Of a stretch of DNA of 32,662 nt, positions 15,754 through 24,000 are shown piece after piece. Positions within the stretch are counted from its first letter, which is position 1; each line of letters begins with the position of its first letter. The notes beneath the pieces are model-generated. The model ran no database searches and was not told the origin of the DNA. It was given only the letters and a program-made list of their open reading frames with translations. The stretch is from Paludibacter sp. (GTDB lineage: Bacteria; Bacteroidota; Bacteroidia; Bacteroidales; Paludibacteraceae). The stretch covers positions 1 to 32,662 of the forward strand of contig JAIFKX010000219.1 in NCBI GenBank assembly GCA_020049335.1. Reading direction: 5' to 3'. The position numbers and the translations under genes are program-made.

Positions 15754-18700
15754 TTATAATGTTAAATTAAATCCTGCTACTATGGTTTTGGCAACAGGAT
15801 ACGCCCCGTAATCAAAACCTGGTGTAGTGGTTCTACTACTATTAAATGAATTATTGTTTGATGAAACTTCTGGATTATAACCAGTATATTTAGTTAGTGT
15901 AAATAGGTTGGTTGCAGATAAATATACAGTGGCACTTTTCATGGATAATTTTTTCAGAAAATTCCCTGATATATTGTATTTAAGTGAAACCTTCTTTAGC
16001 CTAAAATAAGAAGCATCCTCTACAAATAAATCGGATTGCTCATAGGTTTTTACGTGTTTTCCGGGAGATGCATATGTAGCATCCGGATTTAATGTAGTAT
16101 AATAATTATTTATGTCATTGTGACCATTAGACCATCCCTCTAAATTACGAATAAAAAAACTGGTACCATTAAATACCTCATAACCTTGTTTACCCTGAAT
16201 TAAGAAACTAAATGCAAAATTTCTATATTTAAAGTTGTTTGAAAAACCAAACGTGTAGTCTGGAAAGAAATCACCTGAAATATATTTGTCATTGGATGTT
16301 ATTTTTCCATCCTCGTCAAGGTCAGCAAAGATATAATCCCCCAAACGCATTTCAGGCTGTGTTACGGGATAATTATTAATTTGTTCCTGACTATTAAAAA
16401 CTCCAATTTTTTTATAAGTATAATATGACCCCATAGGTTTACCAACCTCAGTAATATGATAATCCTTCAATATTCTTTCTTGTCCTGGTCCCAACTCCAA
16501 AACTATATTTTTATTGGTTGATACGTTCATAGTGCTACTCCATTTTACAACACCCAATTTTATATTTGCTATACTTAATGCAAATTCAAAGCCTGAGTTT
16601 TGAACCTTACCTATATTTCTCAATGAAGAAGTATAGCCTGAGTGAGCAGGAACAGGAACTTCTAATAACAATCCATTGGTAATGGCATTATAATAATCGG
16701 CTGTGAAACTTATCTTATTTTTGATTAAGCCTATATCAATTCCAAAATCAAGTGTATTGGTTTGTTCCCATGACAAATTTTGATTCGGCGATGTATTAGG
16801 TGCATAACCAGTCAAATCATCATAATTAGCATTCCCTAGTAAAGGAATAGCGCCATAATTTGGTATTCCATTATTGCCTGTAACTCCCCAACTTGTACGC
16901 AGTTTTAAGTCGCTAACTATTTTACAAGTAAAATACTCTTCTTTATTTATTCTCCAAGCTCCCGAAAAAGATGGAAACCATCCCCACTTTGTATTTAATC
17001 CAAATCGAGATGAACCATCACGTCTTATTGACCCGCTTAAAATGTACTTCTCTTGATAATCATAATTAAATCTACTAAAATAGGATATTAATGCCCATTT
17101 TTCCTGAAATTTTGGGAAGGTGGTTGTAATTACACCATCTACTTGACTAATTTGAGCCAAAAGAGGATTTGAGCCTGTGGTATTCATATCCTCAGTTTGG
17201 TAGGACTGTCCTAATAATAACTTAAAGTTATGTTTATCAAAAAAAATATTTTGATAGGTAGCAGTATTTTCGAACATCAAATTTTGACGCTCGTAAAAAG
17301 ATTTGAATGCAGTAGATTGGGCATTTTCTACTAAAACGGAATAAGAACCAACTGTATTGGGGCTGAATGTTTTTCGGTCAGATGAGGAATAGTCCAGCCC
17401 AAGATATGACTTAATCATAATGTTCAAAGAAGGACGAAATTCTATATAGGCTCCACCTAATAAATCTCTTTGAATTCTTTTATCCGTATTTAAGAGTGCT
17501 AATGCAACAGGGTTTTCGACTGGTGCTTGCCCGTTATCAATAGCAAATCTCATCATATCATCGCTTAAATTTAAGCTACCATCAGAATTGTATGGCTTAA
17601 ATGATGGGTTTGCTATTAATGCAGTCATAATTACACCATTTCCTTTATGATCATCATCTGATACTCTATTTCTATCCGAAAACGTTGGAGCTAAATATAT
17701 AGCTGCTTTAAACATTTTTTGAAAATCAAAATTAAGATTGAATCTGAAATTAACTCTTTGATATTTTGAGCCTAAAACAATACCATCCTGATTTAAATAA
17801 CCACCAGATATAAAATAATCCATATTCTTAGAACCACCTGAAGCTGTGACACTAATATTATGCATAGGTGCAATTTTAAAAATCTCGTCTTGCCAATCAG
17901 TGTTTACAATACCAGGAATACCTATTAAATAAGGTTGATTCTGAGGTAATGGAGCTTTACCTCTATTAATTAATGCTTGAGCACCAAACTTAGCCCTTTC
18001 ATAAGCGTCCTGCATTTCTACTGTTTTTTCTACCTCTTGTAATCCAGTATATCCATCAAACGTTAATTTAAAGCCGCCTTTATCTCCCTTTTTTGTAGTA
18101 ACAAATATCACTCCGTTAGATCCTCTAGAACCATAAATTGAAGCTGAGGCAGCATCTTTTAATATATCGATTCTCTCAATATCACTAGGATTGATAGAAT
18201 TAAGATTTAAGTTCTCAGAAGGTAATCCATCAATTACAATTAAAGGTTTGGCATTAGCAGATATTGTGCTCACGCCTCTAATGTTAATAGTTGAACTGCT
18301 TCCAGGATCTCCAGATGTTTGTACTATCTGAACACCAGCCAATTGCCCTGCAAGACCTTCTTCAAAACTAGCTATTGGGGAGCTTAATAGATCTTCAGAT
18401 TTTAAAGTTGAGATGGAATTTGTAGTCTTCACTTTAGATTGTGAGCCATAACCTATAACTAAAACTTCGTTTAATGCCTTTGATTCTTCTTTAAGTACAA
18501 TAATTATATTACCTTTAGTAGAAGCATTTATTTCCGTACTAATGTATCCAATATACGAAATTGATAGAACAGCTTGATCAGTAGCCTCTATGCTAAACTT
18601 ACCATTTACATCTGAAATTGTTCCTGCATTTGAACCAATTATTTTAACTGTAGCTCCAATTATCGGGTCGCCTTTTTCATCGGTTACCAAGCCGGTAATT

Positions 18701-19047
18701 TTTTTTGATTGATTAACAGTGTTTTTTTGATCGGCATTTTTCTTTTCAACCAAATACAATTTATTTTTTTTGATATCGTAATCAAGGTTTGTTCCTATTA
18801 AAAGTTGCTTTAAAGCATCTTCTACCGGAATGGAATTGACGTTAATACTCACTTTTCTATTCAGGTTAACCAATTGCTCGCTATAAACGGGCGATAAACC
18901 TGTTTGTTGTTTGATGGAATTCAACACTTTCTCGAATTTTTCATTCTTAAACGAAAGCGTTACTTTCTGAGCAGAAGCATTAAATACGAATACAGTCAAA
19001 AAAAATGTGAGCAAAATTACTTTTGGAAATGGTCTTTTCTTTTTCAT
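15754..19047 (-). CDS. SusC/RagA TonB-dependent receptor with STN domain, locus 2
   Basis: This 1097-residue outer-membrane transporter has a signal peptide ending at NASAQ (about residue 27). An STN domain covers about 28-102 (VTLSFKNEKFEKVLNSIKQQ). A carboxypeptidase-regulatory-like domain follows at about 117-200 (KKITGLVTDEKGDPIIGATV). Then come the TonB-box-like LNEVLVIGYG, the plug (KPLIVIDGLP, ILKDAASASIYGSRGSNGVI) and the barrel, ending AGFNLTL. STN plus an upstream sigma-fecR pair indicates a signalling transporter. A terminator and a bipartite promoter-like motif precede it. The gene is AT-rich compared with the fecR-2 and sigma-2 genes upstream. The regulatory-like domain contains a 64-nt block differing from susC-1 at one base. 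Confidence 0.96.
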   Translation of the reverse strand: MKKKRPFPKVILLTFFLTVFVFNASAQKVTLSFKNEKFEKVLNSIKQQTGLSPVYSEQLVNLNRKVSINVNSIPVEDALKQLLIGTNLDYDIKKNKLYLVEKKNADQKNTVNQSKKITGLVTDEKGDPIIGATVKIIGSNAGTISDVNGKFSIEATDQAVLSISYIGYISTEINASTKGNIIIVLKEESKALNEVLVIGYGSQSKVKTTNSISTLKSEDLLSSPIASFEEGLAGQLAGVQIVQTSGDPGSSSTINIRGVSTISANAKPLIVIDGLPSENLNLNSINPSDIERIDILKDAASASIYGSRGSNGVIFVTTKKGDKGGFKLTFDGYTGLQEVEKTVEMQDAYERAKFGAQALINRGKAPLPQNQPYLIGIPGIVNTDWQDEIFKIAPMHNISVTASGGSKNMDYFISGGYLNQDGIVLGSKYQRVNFRFNLNFDFQKMFKAAIYLAPTFSDRNRVSDDDHKGNGVIMTALIANPSFKPYNSDGSLNLSDDMMRFAIDNGQAPVENPVALALLNTDKRIQRDLLGGAYIEFRPSLNIMIKSYLGLDYSSSDRKTFSPNTVGSYSVLVENAQSTAFKSFYERQNLMFENTATYQNIFFDKHNFKLLLGQSYQTEDMNTTGSNPLLAQISQVDGVITTTFPKFQEKWALISYFSRFNYDYQEKYILSGSIRRDGSSRFGLNTKWGWFPSFSGAWRINKEEYFTCKIVSDLKLRTSWGVTGNNGIPNYGAIPLLGNANYDDLTGYAPNTSPNQNLSWEQTNTLDFGIDIGLIKNKISFTADYYNAITNGLLLEVPVPAHSGYTSSLRNIGKVQNSGFEFALSIANIKLGVVKWSSTMNVSTNKNIVLELGPGQERILKDYHITEVGKPMGSYYTYKKIGVFNSQEQINNYPVTQPEMRLGDYIFADLDEDGKITSNDKYISGDFFPDYTFGFSNNFKYRNFAFSFLIQGKQGYEVFNGTSFFIRNLEGWSNGHNDINNYYTTLNPDATYASPGKHVKTYEQSDLFVEDASYFRLKKVSLKYNISGNFLKKLSMKSATVYLSATNLFTLTKYTGYNPEVSSNNNSFNSSRTTTPGFDYGAYPVAKTIVAGFNLTL

Positions 19048-19087
19048 TTAATATATTTAAGAAGTTGCTATTTCTGAAAATTTACAT

Positions 19088-19119
19088 AATTAACACACCA
19101 GCGGTCAAAAGGTATGAGT
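19088..19119 (-). promoter_or_regulatory. Putative ECF sigma promoter of susC, locus 2
   Basis: The minus strand reads ACTCATACCTTTT, 12 nt, GTTAATT, ending 40 nt before the susC-2 ATG. The 13-nt box recurs exactly before fecR-2 with a GTTTAAT box at the same 12-nt spacing (20240-20271). It differs from the locus 1 motif, as expected if each sigma factor has its own promoters. Confidence 0.6.
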
Positions 19120-19123
19120 GCAT

Positions 19124-19180
19124 TTAAAAAAATACCTACCAAAGTTCTCACTTTAATAAGTGTGTACTTAGGTAGGCATT
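19124..19180 (-). terminator. Intrinsic terminator or attenuator between fecR and susC, locus 2
   Basis: On the minus strand, arms at 19180-19158 and 19153-19131 pair through AAT, G-U, CCTACC, AAGT and CACTT segments with a few internal mismatches and a 4-nt loop. Seven T residues (19130-19124) follow directly. It sits between fecR-2 and the susC-2 promoter motif, as in locus 1. Confidence 0.75.
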
Positions 19181-19183
19181 AAA

Positions 19184-19218
19184 TCTTTGTTCTTTACTCT
19201 TTGTTCTTTGCTCTTCTT
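19184..19218. repeat. Heptamer tandem array TCTTTRY, five units
   Basis: Five consecutive 7-nt units read TCTTTGT, TCTTTAC, TCTTTGT, TCTTTGC and TCTTCTT on the plus strand, ending exactly at the fecR-2 stop codon (19219). The unit family is the same as in the array before rnpA (29433-29495), in opposite orientation. Confidence 0.75.
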
Positions 19219-20205
19219 CTAATTTCTCTCCGAAATACGGTATTTCCCTTCGTAGTTTTGTTTAAAGCTTACTTTTGATACTTTTTCCAAATCACTCAGC
19301 ACTTCATCGAGATTACTTTTATTGGTGGAAATGCTAAATCGGTAGTTCAATAAAGCTGAGTCGCTTACATCAAACTGCACTTCATATTGCCTTTCAAGCG
19401 TTTTAATAATTTCCCTAAGTGGTGTGCGGTAAAAATTCAGGCTTTTGGTGCGCCAGGCTGTGTGTAAAGTCATGTCGGGGGCTGTGGTTATTTTACAAAC
19501 TCCGGTTGTGCGGTCGTATTCGACACTTTCGCCCACTTTCAAGGGATAAGTTTTGTCGGTTTTGTCGGCTATATTTACACTTCCTTCTTCCAATGCTACT
19601 CGTATCTTTTTGTCTTCAGGATATGCTCTCGCGTTAAAATGTGTGCCGGTTACTTTTACTTTAATATCCTTTAAATCCACCTCGAATGGTCGGGTCGATT
19701 CTTTGGCTACCGCAAAATAACCTTCGCCCGTTAGTTTTACTTTTCTACTAAAAAGCCCGAAGGTTTTTGGATATTGGAGTCGTGAGCCCGAATTGAGCTG
19801 TACTTGTGTACCATCCTGAAGCACCACATTAAGTTGTTCTCCGTAAGGCACTACAAACTCAGCCATTTCTTCGGATTGAAAAACGCCCGAATGATTCGCC
19901 ACATACATAAATGCGCCTGCCAACACCAAAAATGGCACGAGTACAGCCGCCACCACACGAAACCGGAATGTGCGAACCCGCAAGTTGAGCTGCGAAAGGA
20001 AACGAACTTTCATTCGTTTTGAAGGAATTTCATTTTCTATCCATTCTTCCAATATCTTTTCGTTAAGTAAATATGATTCGCGGTCGTATCGTTGCGCGAA
20101 ATAAGCCTGTCCCTCCTCCGTTGCAAACCATGCAGCTACCTGTCGGGCTTGTTCGGGAGTGGCTGTTTTCGAAAATACGTTATCTATAATTTTGGGGTCA
20201 AACAT
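19219..20205 (-). CDS. FecR-family transmembrane anti-sigma factor, locus 2
   Basis: This 328-residue protein has a cytoplasmic sigma-binding part at about 1-77 and one transmembrane segment at about 78-98 (VVAAVLVPFLVLAGAFMYV). The periplasmic FecR domain (LNVVLQDGTQVQLNSGSRLQ, GEGYFAVAKESTRPFEVD) and a C-terminal DUF4974-like end (IIKTLERQYEVQFDVSD) follow. It lies 81 nt after sigma-2 and ahead of susC-2 and should transmit the receptor's STN signal to sigma-2. Base composition is much higher in G+C than the susCD and GDPD genes downstream (34 of 60 at 19921-19980 by my count). A bipartite promoter-like motif lies 34 nt upstream. Confidence 0.94.
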   Translation of the reverse strand: MFDPKIIDNVFSKTATPEQARQVAAWFATEEGQAYFAQRYDRESYLLNEKILEEWIENEIPSKRMKVRFLSQLNLRVRTFRFRVVAAVLVPFLVLAGAFMYVANHSGVFQSEEMAEFVVPYGEQLNVVLQDGTQVQLNSGSRLQYPKTFGLFSRKVKLTGEGYFAVAKESTRPFEVDLKDIKVKVTGTHFNARAYPEDKKIRVALEEGSVNIADKTDKTYPLKVGESVEYDRTTGVCKITTAPDMTLHTAWRTKSLNFYRTPLREIIKTLERQYEVQFDVSDSALLNYRFSISTNKSNLDEVLSDLEKVSKVSFKQNYEGKYRISERN

Positions 20206-20239
20206 TTTATAATTAATTATTCATAACTATTACAATTCT

Positions 20240-20271
20240 ATTAAACATTTATATAGGAAAAAGGTATGAGT
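20240..20271 (-). promoter_or_regulatory. Putative ECF sigma promoter of fecR, locus 2
   Basis: The minus strand reads ACTCATACCTTTT, 12 nt, GTTTAAT, ending 34 nt before the fecR-2 ATG. The 13-nt box is identical to the susC-2 copy (19107-19119), and the second box agrees as GTTWAWT at identical spacing. Confidence 0.6.
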
Positions 20272-20286
20272 TAAATGTCAAATTAT

Positions 20287-20883
20287 TTATAAAAAATATT
20301 TCAATGCTATTACAATAAATAGAAATTTGTCTATTTTTGAACGCAACAACTTAATTACCTGCGTATAATGCGATTTAACGGTCGGTATCGAAATATTCAT
20401 AGTATCTGCCACTTCCTGATTCGACATGCCCTGTTGAATTTTCAACAAACAAACTTCGCGCTTTTGGGGTGGCAGTTGCTCTATGAGTTTATACAAATGT
20501 GTTTTAAAGTCTGCATCCTCCAATTCATGCAGGAAGCCCGCTTCCATTTCTTCGTTGAACTGTGCCAATTCGTAGTTTTTCTGCAATGCCATGTTATTAT
20601 GCCTGATTTCGTTCAGCACATAATTTTTCAGAATGGTAAAGAGTAAATTCTTGATACCCGTTTTGTAGTCGAAGGTTTCGCGCCCTTCCCACAAGCGCAT
20701 AAAAGTATGTTGCACCGCATCCTCCGCATTGCTTTCGGACATTAAATACCGGCAAGCCAACACATACAAATATCGGTGATAGGTATCGAATACAACCGAA
20801 AAGGCTCGTTCGTTCCCATCCCGCAACTGCATAAGCAGTTCGTAATCAATATGTATATGGTCTTTTTGCACGCTGACAATCAA
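20287..20883 (-). CDS. ECF-type RNA polymerase sigma factor, locus 2
   Basis: This sigma factor of up to 198 residues has region 2 at about 28-90 (AFSVVFDTYHRYLYVLACRY, AEDAVQHTFMRLWEGRE) and region 4 at about 130-182 (LPPQKREVCLLKIQQGMSN, helix-turn-helix NQEVADTMNISIPTVKSHY). The longest frame begins at TTG (20883); a GTG four codons later (20871) is an equally possible start, and there is no ATG before region 2 except at residue 18. It heads the locus 2 sigma-fecR-susCD series. A TAnnTTTG box lies 46 nt upstream of the TTG. Confidence 0.93.
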   Translation of the reverse strand: MIVSVQKDHIHIDYELLMQLRDGNERAFSVVFDTYHRYLYVLACRYLMSESNAEDAVQHTFMRLWEGRETFDYKTGIKNLLFTILKNYVLNEIRHNNMALQKNYELAQFNEEMEAGFLHELEDADFKTHLYKLIEQLPPQKREVCLLKIQQGMSNQEVADTMNISIPTVKSHYTQVIKLLRSKIDKFLFIVIALKYFL

Positions 20884-20929
20884 TTAAAATAAACGAAAAG
20901 AATACTCTGAAAGGATTTTTTTGAAAGTG

Positions 20930-20937
20930 CAAACTTA
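20930..20937 (-). promoter_or_regulatory. Housekeeping -7 box of the locus 2 sigma gene
   Basis: The minus strand reads TAAGTTTG, matching TAnnTTTG, in the 137-nt gap between the restriction-modification gene and sigma-2. No clear -33 element was found. Confidence 0.45.
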
Positions 20938-21020
20938 CTATATTTTTTCAGATTTTCGATAGTTTGAATAAAATGATTAGGTGAGAACTTAAGGATTGCT
21001 TTTAAATCCGATATGGAAAT

Positions 21021-24000
21021 TTATTTTACTCCTGACCCTTCCACAATCTTAATTTCCTCTTCCGTCAACTCATACAGCTCATATACCATTCTATCAATTC
21101 CCCTGTCCGTAGATTCTATTTGGTTTTTAATCTCGAGGGCTTTGGTTTGTTCGGCGGCGAAGTAGTCTTCCCATTCGGCTTCCTGAGCGAGAGTGAATTT
21201 TATCTTTTTCTTGCCGAGTTCTGTTACGAAATCTTTATAAGTGAGTGTATACCAATTTTGCAGTTTTACAGGCAATTCTTCCAAGTCGAACTTGCGCTGA
21301 AGCATACGTTGGAATTTTTGAGAAACGGCGTTTAGTTGTTTGGTTAACAACAGTATTTTACTGGCTTCGCTTACAAAAGGCTCTTGCTGCTCAGCATTAT
21401 CAAATAAAAAAATTGGAAAGTTTCGAATATCTTCTGGCAGAATACTGACTCCTCCTTTTAGCATAATCAAATAATAATATGTACTTAGTTTTGAATTTAT
21501 TAAAGCCAAAATAGCCAAATCATTTATTTCATTATTTTTATTCAAATGTGCTGATTTTGGTCGCTTAGCTGGGACAATATAGTCTTCAATCTCAACTCTT
21601 TTTGAACATATTATTAATTTTTGGTCGATATAATACCCTTCATTGTCATAAGTTGCATTCAAACCATCCGAAATAGCGCGAATTAATATTTTGTTTTTAT
21701 TATGTAATTCAGGGAAGGTTGGTCTTGACATGATATTTATATCATATTCCAAGTATTTCTTGTCAAAATCAATATAATACCGACTAACATCTTTTCCTTC
21801 AAGATATGGAACACATTTATCATTTACCTTTTCTGCAAAAAGGAAATCATCTTTTTTTCTACCATCAATTTTACTAAATGCAACTATACCTTTGCTAACA
21901 TAATATATTGATTCAAATAAAACGCTTTTTTCTTTAATTTTTTTTGTAATTTGTATAGAACTATCATTTAAATCTAATCTAAATTGGAAAGATTCTGTTT
22001 TTGTAAATTCATTTTGATTAATCTCAAAATAACAATCCTGAAAATCACTTATCTTTAATTTAGGTTTGAATATTTTCACTAAATTATTATCTGATTTTTT
22101 CTTTGTTATTACTAAAATGCAGACCTCAACCATTACATCAGCGAAAACTCTAAATCCAGTAAAATCAACAATTTGGGTTAGAGTATTTTCTTCAATGATT
22201 TTTTTTCTAATAAGAGTACCATATGGCACTGACATAATTACTGAGGGTATAATATAGCTAATATGACCGTTTCTTTTTAAGATACTAATTCCTTTTTCAA
22301 TAAATAACACATATAAATCATACTTTAAATGTGTTGTTTTGTATGATTTTGATAGATTAAAATAGTCTCTATCGAGACTTCTCATGTTATAAATATTTAC
22401 ATACGGCGGATTTCCTATCACCACATCAAACCCTTTATTCCCAATTTGATATTCTGCTTCGGGTGCCGAAACTGCTTTAAGTTTATCGGCATATTCGGTC
22501 AGTTGCTTGGTTATTTCCAATGCTTCTTTTGATAAGGCAATTCCCTGTTCGGCTTTTTGCTGTGCTTCGAGCGATTTTTCTTTAATTAGTTGCAGATAAT
22601 CGGGCGTTTGGGGTATTTCTTCAATAATTCTTGCTTCCATTTCTGCACTTACGCCAAACACTTGCGGAAATTCTTTTTCCCAGTTGAATGCTTTATCGCC
22701 TGCAACGGTTGGGTCGTCAATCAGTGAATTACCGCATTTAATATTGTTGTTCAGGTCGTTCAGTTTGCGGTTGGGTTGTGCGGTACGTAGCCACAGCGAC
22801 AGTTTGGCAATTTCCACACTTTCCTCGTTTATGTCCACTCCAAAGAGGTTGTTTTCCAAAATGCTTTTTTCCACATCGCTCAGCACCAGCGTATCGCCAA
22901 ATAGTTTTGCCTGCAATTCGTCGATATAGCGATGTTCGCGTATCAAAAAATCCAATGCCTCTACCAAAAATGCCCCCGAACCACAAGCCGGGTCGCATAT
23001 TGTGATTTGCAATAACCATTCGCGATAGGCAGTAAGTTTGTCAAACAGCAGCTTTTTGGCAGTTTTATTTTGCTTTTTGTCGGCGCTGTAATCCTCGTCT
23101 TTTAACCCGAGTTCTGCTTGTTTCTCCTCACAAAGTTTGCCTACAGTATTTTCTACTATGTATTTGGTAATGTATTTGGGCGTGTAAACAACACCATCGC
23201 GTTTGCGTTTGGTTTTCGATTTGTCGAATTCCTGACCTGCAGCCGCTGCTGAAAGTTCATCCAATTCGTTCAGCGAATTTTCAAAAATATGCCCTAAGAT
23301 ATTTACATCTACCTCGCTGGCAAAATCGTAATCGGAGAGTTTTAGCGTGTGTCGGTAAAGCAACTCATCGTCAATTTGCACCACATCCAATACATCATCG
23401 GGCTTAAAAAGTCCACCATTATAAGCAAATATATCGTGGTGTTTGCCTTTGTGTCCGGTGTTCAGATAACCGAAATACAATTTAAACCGACTGTACAAAG
23501 GAGTGTATGCATCCAAGTCTTTCAGGTCGTTCCATTGTTTCAGAATTTCACGCACCGAATTGGGCGGGAGGAGTTGGCGGTCTTCGGCAAACAGCAAAAA
23601 CAAGAAGCGGTCGAGCAGTTTCTGCGATTTTTTAAATAGCAGTAATTCGTCCATTTCGGGATTTAGTGCCACTAAATTCTGATGCAGTTCGCGTTTAAAA
23701 AGCGAATAATCTTTGTACAGATTTTTGGTAATGCTGTCTTCTTCGCTTATCGAAGCATTTTTGATTTTTTTGGGCAGGTCGGCAGCAATACTTTCGTAAG
23801 CCAAACAAACCCAGAGTAATTCAAACTCCTTGAGAGTAAGCGTAAACAGGTTAAACTCGATGTGTTCAATGGCATTGTCGATATAAAATCGCAGCTTTTC
23901 GAAGTTGGAAATAACAATGTAAGTACATTCGGGTTGGTTATTTTTATAGCCAAAAGCCTGTGGCTCTACTTTATCTAAATCGGTGGTTTCGGTACCTTTC

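Noticed and set aside
22738-23019. 93-codon minus-strand ORF in another frame of the restriction-modification gene
   Set aside because: It overlaps the methyltransferase SAM motif in the correct frame and is arginine/glycine-rich, as expected of an out-of-frame reading.
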